NCBI GenBank assembly: GCA_020632695.1 | Contig: JACKFB010000007.1 | Span: 186,001-250,000, forward strand | Direction of reading: 5' to 3' | From: Deltaproteobacteria bacterium | GTDB lineage: Bacteria > Myxococcota_A > UBA9042 > PHBI01 > JACKFB01 | Length of the DNA: 64,000 bases | Part shown: in pieces, positions 37,279 to 45,586 of the stretch | How positions within the stretch are numbered: position 1 is the first letter of the stretch | Layout of the letters: every line of letters begins with the position of its first letter | Made by a program: the position numbers and the translations under genes | The notes under the pieces: generated by a model | Database searches by the model: none | What the model saw: the letters and a program-made list of their open reading frames with translations, nothing else | What the model was told of the DNA's origin: nothing

Positions 37279-37316
37279 CCGGCAGCTTCGGCCGGGCCTG
37301 CCCGGCACGGTGCCGG
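37279..37316 (+). promoter_or_regulatory. candidate activator-binding sites upstream of flgF
   Basis: Two inverted repeats lie in tandem: CCGGCA-GCTTC-GGCCGG (37279-37295) and CCGGCA-CGG-TGCCGG (37302-37316). The first has the CCGGCA-N5-(T/G)GCCGG layout seen upstream of flgH and between the activator genes. The -24/-12 promoter starts 43 bp downstream. Confidence 0.6.
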
Positions 37317-37358
37317 GTGGCGCGCCCGGAAGGCCTCATGAACACAGGCATCGGGCGC

Positions 37359-37374
37359 TGGCACGGGGATTGCT
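37359..37374 (+). promoter_or_regulatory. sigma-54 promoter of the flgF operon
   Basis: TGGCACG-GGGA-TTGCT is a full match to the sigma-54 consensus. Transcription would begin near 37386, about 57 bases before the flgF ATG. Confidence 0.85.
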
Positions 37375-37442
37375 CTCCATCACCGGTGAGCGCTCGCTGA
37401 GAGCGGTTCGGGCGCCGCCCAGGCGCCCCAGGAGCGAGATCG

Positions 37443-38165
37443 ATGGCAAATGGCATGTACGTAGCGGCCTCCGGCACCGTCAGCCGCCTCGCGCAGATGG
37501 AGGTCCTGGCCCAGAACCTCGCGCACGCTCGCACGCCAGGGTTCAAGCGATCCGCGGTCTCCTTCCACGAGGTCATGGACCAGGAGCGGGGCGATCGCCC
37601 GGTCGACGCGGACAAGGGCTTCGTCCAGGCCGACGAGCCGAGCGCCCGGCTCGAGGAGGGGCCGCTGGTCCAGACCAACAACCCGATGGACATCGCCCTG
37701 TCCGGGCCGGCCTTCCTGCGCGTCGAGACCAGCGCGGGCGAGCGACTGACCCGCAACGGGCGCCTGATGATGGGCCCCGACGGCGCGCTGCGCACCCAGA
37801 CCGGCCTCCCCGTGTTGGACGCCCAGGGCTCGCGCATCCACCTGCCCATCGACCGCGTGCCCGAGGTGGACCCCGACGGGACCATCCGCTCGGGCGAGCT
37901 GCGCATCGGGCAGCTCGGCCTCGCGCGGGTGGACCTGGCCGGCACGCTGGACCGCGACTCGGCAGGCCTCTTCATCCCGCCGAGCGAGCCGTCGTCCGCC
38001 CCGGGCGAGGTGACGGTCATGCAGGGCTTCGTCGAGGAGTCGAACACCCCGACCGTCCAGATGATGACCGAGCTCATCGAGGTGCAGCGCCACTACGAGA
38101 CGCTCCACCAGGTCATCAGCACCTACCGAGAGATGGACCAGACCGCCGCGGCCCTGCCGCGCTGA
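37443..38165 (+). CDS. flgF: flagellar proximal rod protein FlgF
   Basis: A proximal rod subunit spanning the periplasm. It has the rod/hook N-terminus (YVAASGTVSRLAQMEVLAQNLAHARTPGFK), a central FlgF/G/E beta domain (FLRVETSAGERLTRNG) and the C-terminal helix VQMMTELIEVQRHYETLHQVISTYREMDQ. The length of 240 residues is typical. It leads the operon flgF-flgG-flgA-flgI-flgJ behind a sigma-54 promoter and is followed by flgG after 13 bp. Confidence 0.95.
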   Translation: MANGMYVAASGTVSRLAQMEVLAQNLAHARTPGFKRSAVSFHEVMDQERGDRPVDADKGFVQADEPSARLEEGPLVQTNNPMDIALSGPAFLRVETSAGERLTRNGRLMMGPDGALRTQTGLPVLDAQGSRIHLPIDRVPEVDPDGTIRSGELRIGQLGLARVDLAGTLDRDSAGLFIPPSEPSSAPGEVTVMQGFVEESNTPTVQMMTELIEVQRHYETLHQVISTYREMDQTAAALPR

Positions 38166-38178
38166 CCCGGAGCAACAC

Positions 38179-38967
38179 GTGATCCGCAGCCTGCACAGCG
38201 CCGCCTCGGGGATGGAAGCCCAGCAGCTTCACATCGACGTCATCGCCAACAACCTGGCCAACGTGAACACGACCGGCTTCAAGAAGGCCCGGGCCGAGTT
38301 CCAGGATCTCTTCTATCAGGAGATCCGCGCGGCGCGGCGCAGCGACACGGTGGAGGCCGAGGGCTCGCCCATCCCGCTGGAGGTAGGCCAGGGCACGCGC
38401 CCGATCGCCACCCAGAAGATCTTCACCGGCGGCGACCTGCTCCAGACGCAGAACCAGCTCGACCTGGCGATCGAGGGCGCCGGCTTCTTCCGGGTGGCCA
38501 TGCCCGACGGCACGGTGGCCTACACCCGCGCGGGCGCGTTCAAGCTCGACTCCGACGGCCGCATCGTCTCGATCGAGGGGCGGCCGCTGGACCCGCCCAT
38601 CTCGGTGCCGCCCGAGACGACGGCCATCACGGTCGAGCAGGACGGCACGGTGAAGGCGCTGCAGCCGGGCGACATCGAGCCGCTGGAGGTGGGCCGGATC
38701 GAGCTGACCCAGTTCGTGAACCCGGCCGGTCTGAAGAGCCTGGGACACAGCCTCTACCAGGCGACCTCGGCGGCCGGCGAGCCGCTGGACGGCCTGCCCG
38801 GCGAGCTGGGCCTGGGCGTCATCTCCCAGGGCTCTCTCGAGGGCTCCAACGTCGTGGTGGTGGAGGAGATGATCGAGCTCATCGCCGCGCAGCGCGCCTA
38901 CGAGATCAACTCGCGCGTCATCCGCGCGTCGGACGAGATGCTGCAGACCACCACCCAGCTCCGCTGA
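38179..38967 (+). CDS. flgG: flagellar distal rod protein FlgG
   Basis: A subunit of the distal rod, the longest axial section of the basal body. The GTG start opens the canonical SLHSAASGMEAQQLHIDVIANNLANVNTTGFKKARAEFQDLFYQ. The C-terminal segment is EGSNVVVVEEMIELIAAQRAYEINSRVIRASDEMLQTTTQL. Its 262 residues match E. coli FlgG almost exactly in length. Confidence 0.97.
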   Translation: MIRSLHSAASGMEAQQLHIDVIANNLANVNTTGFKKARAEFQDLFYQEIRAARRSDTVEAEGSPIPLEVGQGTRPIATQKIFTGGDLLQTQNQLDLAIEGAGFFRVAMPDGTVAYTRAGAFKLDSDGRIVSIEGRPLDPPISVPPETTAITVEQDGTVKALQPGDIEPLEVGRIELTQFVNPAGLKSLGHSLYQATSAAGEPLDGLPGELGLGVISQGSLEGSNVVVVEEMIELIAAQRAYEINSRVIRASDEMLQTTTQLR

Positions 38968-38997
38968 GGCCCCCACGCCACGCGAGGATCCCGCCTG

Positions 38998-39690
38998 ATG
39001 ACCACCGTCCTTCCGCTGTTGACCGCGCTCGCCCTGAGCGCGAGCACCGTCCCCGCGGCGTCGCCGGCCGAGGTCGAGCTGCGCGCTGCGCTCGGCGACG
39101 CGGTGCGGCAGCGGGCCGCGCTCCCGCCCGAGGCGCAGGTGGAGGTGGGCGAGCTGCGCATCGCCGACCGAGACCTGCTGGAGCGAGCGCTGCGGCTGAG
39201 CGGAGTGGAGCTCCCCCCCGGCGAGCGTGGGCTGTCGAGGGTCTCGGCGCGCGCGCGGCTGTCCCTCCGCGGCGGGGGCGAGGCGTGGACCTGGGTGAGC
39301 GCCCCGGTGGAGGTGCGGGTCCCGGCGCTCATCGCGGTGCAGCCTCTCGAGCGGGGCCGCACGATCGCCCCCGATGACGTCGCCGTGGCGCTGCGGCCGC
39401 TGCGGCCGGGGCTCCTGACGGAGGGCGGCGCCGCCGTGGGCAAGGCGCCCCGCCGTGACTTCCGGGCCGGCGAGGCCCTGGACGACGCGTGGCTGGTGGC
39501 GCCCTCGGTGGTGCAGCGGGGCGACAGCGTCGAGGTGCTCATCGCCGACGGGGCCCTCTCGGTGCGGGCCCGCGGCGAGACGCTGGAGCGGGGTGCCGTG
39601 GGCGAGCTGGTCAGGCTGCGCGTCGGCGCCACCGGGCGCATCGTTCGTGGCCGCGTCGTCGACGCCACCACCGTGGAGGTGAGGCCGTGA
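38998..39690 (+). CDS. flgA: P-ring assembly chaperone FlgA
   Basis: A periplasmic chaperone for FlgI polymerisation. The signal peptide (LLTALALSASTVPAAS) is followed by an SAF domain that includes VQPLERGRTIAPDDVAVALRPLR. The C-terminal FlgA core holds VQRGDSVEVLIADGALSVRARGETLERGAVGELVRLR. Its 230 residues are close to the usual length. Its TGA overlaps the flgI GTG, matching their joint function. Confidence 0.92.
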   Translation: MTTVLPLLTALALSASTVPAASPAEVELRAALGDAVRQRAALPPEAQVEVGELRIADRDLLERALRLSGVELPPGERGLSRVSARARLSLRGGGEAWTWVSAPVEVRVPALIAVQPLERGRTIAPDDVAVALRPLRPGLLTEGGAAVGKAPRRDFRAGEALDDAWLVAPSVVQRGDSVEVLIADGALSVRARGETLERGAVGELVRLRVGATGRIVRGRVVDATTVEVRP

Positions 39691-40805
39691 GGTCCCTGCG
39701 CGCGCTCGGTCTGGCCGCCCTCCTCCTGGTGGTGTTCGCGCTCCCGGCCCAGGCCGTCCGGATCAAGGACATCGGCAGGGCGGCGGGGGTACGCGGCAAC
39801 CAGCTCGTGGGGTACGGCCTGGTCATCGGTCTCGATCGAACGGGCGACACCCAACGCTCGGCGTTCACCCTGCAGTCGCTGTCCTCGATGCTGTCGCGGC
39901 TGGGCGTGCGGGTGGACCCGAAGGATCTCATCCTCCGCGACGTGGCGGCGGTGATGATCACCGCGACCCTGCCCGCGCTGGCCAAGCCGGGCACGCCCAT
40001 CGACGTGACGGTGAGCGCCATCGGCGACGCGCGCAGCCTGGAGGGCGGGACGCTGGTGTTGACGCCGCTGCTGGCGGTGAACGGCCAGACCTACGCCATG
40101 GCTCAGGGACCCATCCAGGTCGGGGGCTTCGGCGCCGTCGGGCGCTCGGGCAGCCGCCTGGTGCAGAACCACCTCAACGTGGGCCGGATCCCCAGCGGCG
40201 CCATCGTCGAGCGCTCCGTTCCGCTCGAGCTGGCCGAGGGCGGGGTCCTGCGCATCCAGCTCGACCGGCCCGATTTCGCCACGGCCCAGGCCGTCGCGCA
40301 GGCCGTGGAAGGCGCGGCGCCAGCGCTCGGAGGCGCCGCGGGCATGGCCAGGGCCGTGGACGCGGGCGTGGTCGAGGTCACCGTCCCGGCGGGCCGCCAG
40401 GACGCCGTAGCCAGCTTCATCGCCGACGTGGAGGTGCTCACGCTGACGCCGGACTTCCCGGCGCGCGTGGTCATCAACGGGCGTACCGGCACCGTGGTGA
40501 TGGGCGAGGACGTGCAGATCGGCGCCGTGGCCGTGTCGCACGGCCCGCTGACCATCGAGGTGCAGGAGCGGCCGGTCGCGGTCCAGCCGGCGCCGCTGGC
40601 GGCGGGCGAGACGGCCATCGTCCCCAGCTCGCGCATCACCGCGGAGCGGGGCGGGCCGCCCTTGAAGATGGTGGCGCCGGCGACGACGCTGCAGGCCGTG
40701 GTGCGGTCGCTGAACGCGCTGGGGGCCAGCCCTCGGGATCTCGTCGAGATCCTGCAGGCGATGCACGCCGCGGGGGCCATCCACGCCGAGCTGGTCGTGC
40801 TGTGA
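39687..40805 (+). CDS. flgI: flagellar P-ring protein FlgI
   Basis: Builds the P ring in the peptidoglycan layer. A cleaved signal peptide (LGLAALLLVVFALPAQA) is followed by the highly conserved VRIKDIGRAAGVRGNQLVGYGLVIGLDRTGD. The C-terminal half contains VVINGRTGTVVMGEDVQIGAVAVSHGPLTIEV. The 372-residue length is normal. The GTG start at 39687 has GGTGAGG upstream and overlaps the flgA stop. With FlgH it defines the rod bushing of a double-membrane cell. Confidence 0.97.
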   Translation: MRSLRALGLAALLLVVFALPAQAVRIKDIGRAAGVRGNQLVGYGLVIGLDRTGDTQRSAFTLQSLSSMLSRLGVRVDPKDLILRDVAAVMITATLPALAKPGTPIDVTVSAIGDARSLEGGTLVLTPLLAVNGQTYAMAQGPIQVGGFGAVGRSGSRLVQNHLNVGRIPSGAIVERSVPLELAEGGVLRIQLDRPDFATAQAVAQAVEGAAPALGGAAGMARAVDAGVVEVTVPAGRQDAVASFIADVEVLTLTPDFPARVVINGRTGTVVMGEDVQIGAVAVSHGPLTIEVQERPVAVQPAPLAAGETAIVPSSRITAERGGPPLKMVAPATTLQAVVRSLNALGASPRDLVEILQAMHAAGAIHAELVVL

Positions 40806-41302
40806 TGGACCCGAAGGTCGGCCTGGTAGCGATGGGCCCGGGGCTGCGCCCCGCTCCCGACGCATCCGACCTGGAGCGCGCGACCGGCGCGTCCTCCATG
40901 GGCGAGGCCTTCGAGGCCATCCTGCTGCAGCAGCTCTTCGTCTCGATGCGCGCCACGGTGCCGAAGTCCGGGCTCTTTCCCGACAGCTCGGCCGACGGCC
41001 TCTACGATCACATGGTGGAGCAGGCGATGGGTGAGCACCTGGCGCGCTCGGGGGGCATCGGGGTGGCGGCGCTCTTCGATGAGCCGCCGGTACCGCGCGT
41101 CCACGAGCACGTCGCGTCGATCCCCTCGTGGCAGGCCTCCGCTAGCGCGCCCTCGTTCGGGCGGTCCGACGGCACATCTGCTACGATCCCGGGCGACACG
41201 CTACGCCCCTTGGGGCAGGATCTGCCCCCCCAGGAAGACCCCTGGCTCGATGACGCTGACGCGTCCTCCCGCTTGCGCGCCTTGCTCGGTGCAGACGATT
41301 GA
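40805..41302 (+). CDS. flgJ: FlgJ rod-cap protein, single-domain (no muramidase)
   Basis: The rod-capping scaffold. The N-terminal FlgJ/Rod-binding domain (about residues 25-95) is present, with AFEAILLQQLFVSMRATVPKSGLF and YDHMVEQAMGEHLARSGGIGVAALF. The C-terminal glucosaminidase domain of the gammaproteobacterial two-domain FlgJ is absent; instead there is a short low-complexity tail, about 165 residues in all. Single-domain FlgJ proteins are known in many lineages and use a separate wall enzyme. The ATG at 40805 overlaps the flgI stop; a GTG three bases earlier is an alternative. Confidence 0.88.
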   Translation: MDPKVGLVAMGPGLRPAPDASDLERATGASSMGEAFEAILLQQLFVSMRATVPKSGLFPDSSADGLYDHMVEQAMGEHLARSGGIGVAALFDEPPVPRVHEHVASIPSWQASASAPSFGRSDGTSATIPGDTLRPLGQDLPPQEDPWLDDADASSRLRALLGADD

Positions 41303-41318
41303 CAGGGTGCAGACGATT
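41288..41318 (+). repeat. 13-bp direct repeat across the flgJ stop
   Basis: GGTGCAGACGATT occurs at 41288-41300 and 41306-41318, an 18-bp period. The first copy encodes the last codons of flgJ. The second lies just upstream of a T-tract and the candidate sigma-28 promoter of flgM. Confidence 0.85.
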
Positions 41319-41330
41319 TTTTCTCGCCCC

Positions 41331-41359
41331 TTTAAGTTGGCGCTGAAGCATCCCGATGT
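41331..41359 (+). promoter_or_regulatory. candidate FliA (sigma-28) promoter of flgM
   Basis: TTTAAG (41331-41336), 17 bases, then CGATGT (41354-41359). The same two blocks at the same spacing precede fliC. They resemble the TAAAGTTT...GCCGATAA sigma-28 consensus. The flgM ATG lies about 43 bases downstream. Confidence 0.7.
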
Positions 41360-41401
41360 GAGGGATGACGGCTGCGTGTACAGCCTGAGAGGTAAAACAC
41401 C

Positions 41402-41707
41402 ATGGATACGACACGGCCACTGGACAATGCGATTCCTTCCAAGGGCGCTGGCGCCCCCACGGTCACCCGAGTGGTGCCGGCGGGAGACGCGTCTTCGGCC
41501 CAGGCGCGCAACAACGCACCCCCTGCGACCGTCGCACGGAGCATCGACGTCGCCCGCCAGCTCCTCGACACCGGCAAGATCGAGATCCGACAGCTCGATC
41601 AGCACCATGTCGATGAGTTGAAGGCCGCCGTTGCCTCGGGCAGCTACCAGGTGGATGCGGAGGCGCTGGCGGACCGGCTGCTGCACGACGCGTTCGAGGA
41701 GCTCTAG
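41402..41707 (+). CDS. flgM: anti-sigma-28 factor FlgM
   Basis: Binds FliA until it is exported through the finished hook-basal body. The N-terminal half is disordered and Pro/Ala/Thr-rich. The C-terminal sigma-binding region reads SIDVARQLLDTGKIEIRQLDQHHVDELKAAVASGSYQVDAEALADRLLHD, the FlgM pattern. It has 101 residues. A strong GAGAGGTAAA precedes the ATG. A candidate sigma-28 promoter drives it, giving the usual negative feedback loop. flgN follows after four bases. Confidence 0.93.
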   Translation: MDTTRPLDNAIPSKGAGAPTVTRVVPAGDASSAQARNNAPPATVARSIDVARQLLDTGKIEIRQLDQHHVDELKAAVASGSYQVDAEALADRLLHDAFEEL

Positions 41708-41711
41708 GCCG

Positions 41712-42230
41712 ATGGAATCGGCACGGCTCCAGGCACTCTGCGTGGCGCTCGACGAGGAGATCGTCTTGATGCGAGACCTCGTCGAGGCGTCACAACGAGA
41801 GCAGGCGCACGTGCTCGCCTTCGAGGCCCACGAGCTCCCCGCATGCGTCGAGCAGAAGCTGGCCCTCACGCGCCGGCTCGAGGCACACGAGCAGGTGTGC
41901 CGGAGCGCCATCCTCGACGCGGCCTCCGCCCTCGGCCTCACGCCGGCGGCGGACCTCACCGTCACGAGCCTGGCGATGCGCGTCCCCGAACCCGCTCGGA
42001 CGAGCCTGCTCGACCGTGCGGGCAGTCTTCGTTCCCTGGCCGGCGCTCTCCGCGAGCTCCAGGCCATGACCGCGCTCATGTCCGCGCGCGGAGCCGACGT
42101 GCTCCGGGCGTGGCTGTCCTCGCTGACCGGCGGGGACGCTCGCGGGCTGACGCCCGCAGACACCTACACCTCCCATGGCCGAAAGCGGCCTGATCCCATC
42201 ACCAAGCGCGACCTCCTCACGAGCGTCTGA
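41712..42230 (+). CDS. flgN: FlgN-family export chaperone
   Basis: A helical chaperone for the hook-filament junction proteins FlgK and FlgL. The sequence is mostly helix (LQALCVALDEEIVLMRDLVEASQREQ) with the FlgN-type C-terminal tail TYTSHGRKRPD. It has 172 residues. It sits between flgM and flgK, exactly where FlgN is expected. Sequence conservation in this family is low, so position carries much of the weight. Confidence 0.82.
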   Translation: MESARLQALCVALDEEIVLMRDLVEASQREQAHVLAFEAHELPACVEQKLALTRRLEAHEQVCRSAILDAASALGLTPAADLTVTSLAMRVPEPARTSLLDRAGSLRSLAGALRELQAMTALMSARGADVLRAWLSSLTGGDARGLTPADTYTSHGRKRPDPITKRDLLTSV

Positions 42231-42241
42231 GCACAACGACC

Positions 42242-43633
42242 ATGGCCACACTTCAGGAGATCTTCAGCATCGGCAACGCCGGCATCAACGCCGGTCGCAG
42301 CCTCGCGTCGCTCGCCGCCTTCAACATCGCCAACGCGCAGACGCCGGGTTTCGCCCGCCGCGTGCCCAACTTCCAGGCGGGCGGTGCGGCCGGCCTCGGC
42401 GTCATCGTCGGACCGGCCCAGACCATCCGCAACACGGTGCTCGCCCGCAGCCTGATGAGCGGGCAATCCCGCCTGGGCTTCCACGAGGGTCAGCTCGCCG
42501 CGCTGCAGGTCGCCGAGACCGCGCTCAACGACCTGGACGGCTCGGGCGTGAGCGTGGCGTTCACGGCGTTCACCCAGGCGCTGAAGGACCTCTCGGTCAC
42601 GCCGGCCGGCTCGGCCGAGCGCCAGGGAGTCATCGGCGCCGCGAAGTCGCTGGCCACCGTGTTCGCGACCACGAGCGCCCAGCTCGGCGACGCGACCCGC
42701 GCCGCCCTCGGGCAGGCCCGGGACACCGCCGACGCGGTGAACACGGCGACGCAGCAGATCGCCGACCTGAACGCCCGCATCCGGAGCAACGTCGGCTCTT
42801 CCGAGGACCTCGTCGGGCTGGTCGACCAGCGGGAGGCGCTGTTGACCTCCCTGTCGAGCGATGTGGAGATCCAGGTGGTGCGTCAGGCCGACGGTGACGT
42901 CCGGGTGTTCACGGCCGGTGGCCGTCCCCTCGTGACCGGCGCCGGAGCCTCGACCCTCGAGGTCGCCACTACGGGCACGCCCCCCGACTACTCGATCGGC
43001 GTGTCCATCACCAAGCCCAGCGGTGAGACCGTGAGCAGCATCGCGCCGCTCGGCGGGCGGCTCGGTGGGCTCATCAACGCGAACAATGACCAGCTCGGCC
43101 CGGCCCAAGCGCGCCTCGACGAGATCGCCTTCGCCTACGTCCAGGCCTTCAACACCCAGCACCAGTCCGGCACCACGCCCGACGGCCAGCCGGGCGGGCC
43201 CTTCTTCACGCCGCTGACCAGCGCCGTCGGCGCCGCCGGCAGGATCCAGGTGAGCGAGAGCATCGTCGCCGATCCCTCGCTCATCGCTACCGGCGGGGCG
43301 ACCTCGTCCGGACCCACCGACAACGCCAACGTCCTGGCGCTGCTGGGCATCCCCGACCAGGAAGGCGTGATGGCCGACGGCGCCTCGGTGCTACAGGCGT
43401 ACGACACCCTGGTCTTCACCATGGCCCGCAGCATCAACAACGCGGACACCGGCGCCGCCATCGAGGAAGCGTCGGTGAGCCAGGTCGAGTCCCTCATCGC
43501 GTCGGAGAGCGGCGTCAACACCGACGACGAGCTGCAGCGGGTCGCCCAGGCGGAGGTGGCCCTGCAGGCGTCGGCGACCGTCGCCCAGCGGGCGGACGCG
43601 ATGACCAGCGCCCTCCTCGACATGCTCGGTTGA
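42242..43633 (+). CDS. flgK: flagellar hook-associated protein FlgK (HAP1)
   Basis: Joins hook to filament. The N-terminal helix region FSIGNAGINAGRSLASLAAFNIANAQTPGFARR and the C-terminal helices (LIASESGVNTDDELQRVAQAEVALQASATVAQRADAMTSALLDMLG) are typical. The length of 463 residues is shorter than the E. coli protein (about 547), with a reduced central domain. It lies 11 bp after flgN. It is followed by flgL after about 50 bp. Confidence 0.95.
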   Translation: MATLQEIFSIGNAGINAGRSLASLAAFNIANAQTPGFARRVPNFQAGGAAGLGVIVGPAQTIRNTVLARSLMSGQSRLGFHEGQLAALQVAETALNDLDGSGVSVAFTAFTQALKDLSVTPAGSAERQGVIGAAKSLATVFATTSAQLGDATRAALGQARDTADAVNTATQQIADLNARIRSNVGSSEDLVGLVDQREALLTSLSSDVEIQVVRQADGDVRVFTAGGRPLVTGAGASTLEVATTGTPPDYSIGVSITKPSGETVSSIAPLGGRLGGLINANNDQLGPAQARLDEIAFAYVQAFNTQHQSGTTPDGQPGGPFFTPLTSAVGAAGRIQVSESIVADPSLIATGGATSSGPTDNANVLALLGIPDQEGVMADGASVLQAYDTLVFTMARSINNADTGAAIEEASVSQVESLIASESGVNTDDELQRVAQAEVALQASATVAQRADAMTSALLDMLG

Positions 43634-43685
43634 TGCCTGCCATGAACATGCCCGCGCCGAGTCCATCCGCACCCAGGCCCTGAGC

Positions 43686-44564
43686 ATGCGCGTCTCCGAT
43701 TCCATGATCTTCACCTCGATTCAGCGCAACAGCTCCGCGGCGCAGACGCGGATGCTCGAGGCGGCGTCCCGGGCCAGCTCGCAGCGCGCCATCGAGAAGC
43801 CATCCGACGACCCGGCGCTGGCGGCCCGCGTGATGCGCGCCGACCGGATGCTGGCTTCGATGGAGTCCGCCGAGCGCTCACGCCAGACCGTGCGTACCGA
43901 CCTGGAGCTGGGCGAGTCGGGGCTGCGCGCGGGCATCGACGTGCTCGGTTCCTCGCTCGAGCTCGCCATCCAGATGAGCAACGGCTCGCTCTCGGCGACG
44001 GATCGCGCCTCGGCGGCGCTCGCGGTCGACCAGCAGATCGAGGCGATGCGCCGGCTGGCCAACACGCAGCTCGAGGATGGCCGCTACCTCTACGGCGGCA
44101 CACGGGACGGCTCCCAGCCCTACCCGGCAGCGGGCGGGTACCTGGGAGGCGACGCCGGCCGGATGATCGAGATCGCGCCCGGCGCCATGTTCGACGCGGC
44201 GATCGTCGGCGACCAGAGCTTCGGCGACTCCGACCAGGTCTTCAAGGTGCTCGAGGACTTCGCCACGGCGCTCCGGAACAACGATCTCGCAGGGATCCAG
44301 GCCTCCCAGGAGGCCGTGCAGGGGCAGCTCGACACCTTCGTGCCGCGCCTGACCGCGCTCGGGACCCGGATCCAGGTGCTCGACGCGATGGACACGCTGA
44401 CCGCCAGCAACAAGCTGGCGCTCCAGACCCGCCGCGGCAGCATGATCGACGGCGACTTCGCCGCGCTGGTCACCGAGTTCACCGCGGCCACCAACACGAT
44501 GCAGTCGGTCTCCGAGGTGAGTCGCCGCCTGATGTCGGCGGCGTTCGGTTCCTTCGCCGGCTGA
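43686..44564 (+). CDS. flgL: flagellar hook-associated protein FlgL (HAP3)
   Basis: The second junction protein, beneath the filament. The flagellin-like N-terminus RVSDSMIFTSIQRNSSAAQTRMLEAASRASSQRAIEKPSDDP and the C-terminal LQTRRGSMIDGDFAALVTEFTAATNTMQSVSEVSRRLMSAA are characteristic. The length of 292 residues is normal. It ends the flgM-flgN-flgK-flgL unit. The next gene (PilZ) starts 138 bp later behind a weak -24/-12-like element. Confidence 0.94.
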   Translation: MRVSDSMIFTSIQRNSSAAQTRMLEAASRASSQRAIEKPSDDPALAARVMRADRMLASMESAERSRQTVRTDLELGESGLRAGIDVLGSSLELAIQMSNGSLSATDRASAALAVDQQIEAMRRLANTQLEDGRYLYGGTRDGSQPYPAAGGYLGGDAGRMIEIAPGAMFDAAIVGDQSFGDSDQVFKVLEDFATALRNNDLAGIQASQEAVQGQLDTFVPRLTALGTRIQVLDAMDTLTASNKLALQTRRGSMIDGDFAALVTEFTAATNTMQSVSEVSRRLMSAAFGSFAG

Positions 44565-44660
44565 GGGACGCGGGCAGGTCGTCCGGCCGCGCGCGCCATG
44601 CCCGGATGAGGGCCGGCGCGAGGCTCGGAGGGCGCTCTTTCTTGCGGGGCGGGTGGGGCG

Positions 44661-44676
44661 CGGCACAATCGCTGCG
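44661..44676 (+). promoter_or_regulatory. weak sigma-54-like element upstream of the PilZ gene
   Basis: CGGCACA-ATCG-CTGCG keeps the GG and GC dinucleotides at the right distance but differs from the consensus at four positions. It ends 26 bp before the ATG, which leaves only a short leader. Confidence 0.4.
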
Positions 44677-44702
44677 GCCGTGCCCAGACTCCCGGAGACC
44701 CG

Positions 44703-45440
44703 ATGACCCAAGCCGATCGCGACCCTCCCGCCATCGAGGCGGAGGTTGAGCTGCCTGACGGTCGCCGCTTCCATGCGCGCATGGTCGACCTGGGCGAGCG
44801 CAGCATCGCCGTCGCAGCGCCGCGCCGCTCGGTGCCCGAGCTCGACGGCGGTGACCGTCTGAGCGTCACCATCCGCTCGCCGGCGTTGTCCGGGCCGGTG
44901 CACGCCCGGGCACACGTCGAGCGCGTCCTCGAGGAGGGCCCGCAGACGCGGGTCACGCTCCACTTCGCGGAGGTCGGCGAGTTCCAGGCCCTGCTCGACG
45001 CGGGCATCGGCTCGGTCTTCAACCGTCGCTTCGCCTACCGCGTGCAGCCGGCCGACGGCGAACCCATCGCGATGGTCGTGCACCCCACACCGGACGAGCC
45101 GGTGGCGGTCGCGCTCCAGACCGACGGCGATCTCCCGCCGCTCGTCGGTACGGTCGAGGACATCTCGGTCACGGGCGTGGGCTTCGTCCTGCCCGAGGCC
45201 ACCGCCGGGGTGGTGCGGGTCGGCTCGCGGGTCACCCTCGCGCTCGAGCTGCCTCCTTATAAGGAAGTCGCACGGGTCGCCGGCCTGGTGCGCTACCGGG
45301 CACCGTGGAACGAGGGTCAGCGCATCGGCGTGGACTACGACCGGGGCTCCGCGCTCTTCGAGGCGGCCAGCGAGTCGATCACCACCTATGTGATGCGCCG
45401 GCAGCGCGAGCTGCTGCGGGCCAAGCACACCGCTAATTGA
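44703..45440 (+). CDS. PilZ-domain protein (c-di-GMP effector, YcgR-like)
   Basis: A predicted cyclic-di-GMP receptor that may slow or modify the motor. The N-terminal part (about 1-110) resembles a YcgR-type split beta domain. The C-terminal PilZ domain starts with RRFAYR (RxxxR-type element, near residues 107-112). The second ligand motif is DISVTGVGF near 156-164. The length of 245 residues is close to YcgR. It sits between flgL and fliC, which supports a flagellar brake or output role. Binding itself is inferred from the motifs. Confidence 0.85.
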   Translation: MTQADRDPPAIEAEVELPDGRRFHARMVDLGERSIAVAAPRRSVPELDGGDRLSVTIRSPALSGPVHARAHVERVLEEGPQTRVTLHFAEVGEFQALLDAGIGSVFNRRFAYRVQPADGEPIAMVVHPTPDEPVAVALQTDGDLPPLVGTVEDISVTGVGFVLPEATAGVVRVGSRVTLALELPPYKEVARVAGLVRYRAPWNEGQRIGVDYDRGSALFEAASESITTYVMRRQRELLRAKHTAN

Positions 45441-45458
45441 ACAGTTGTTTCGCGTCGC

Positions 45459-45487
45459 TTTAAGCAAGTGACGAGCGCTCACGATGT
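45459..45487 (+). promoter_or_regulatory. candidate FliA (sigma-28) promoter of fliC
   Basis: TTTAAG (45459-45464), 17 bases, then CGATGT (45482-45487), identical in geometry to the flgM promoter. The flagellin start codon is about 100 bases downstream, giving a long untranslated leader. Confidence 0.72.
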
Positions 45488-45586
45488 AGGGGGTGAGCGG
45501 AGACGACAGCCCCTCGGGGAGAGGGGTCGCAAGTCAGCCGCTGACTTCCCGTGAGCGCCGGTTGAGCCGGTGCAGGAGTGAAGAAA

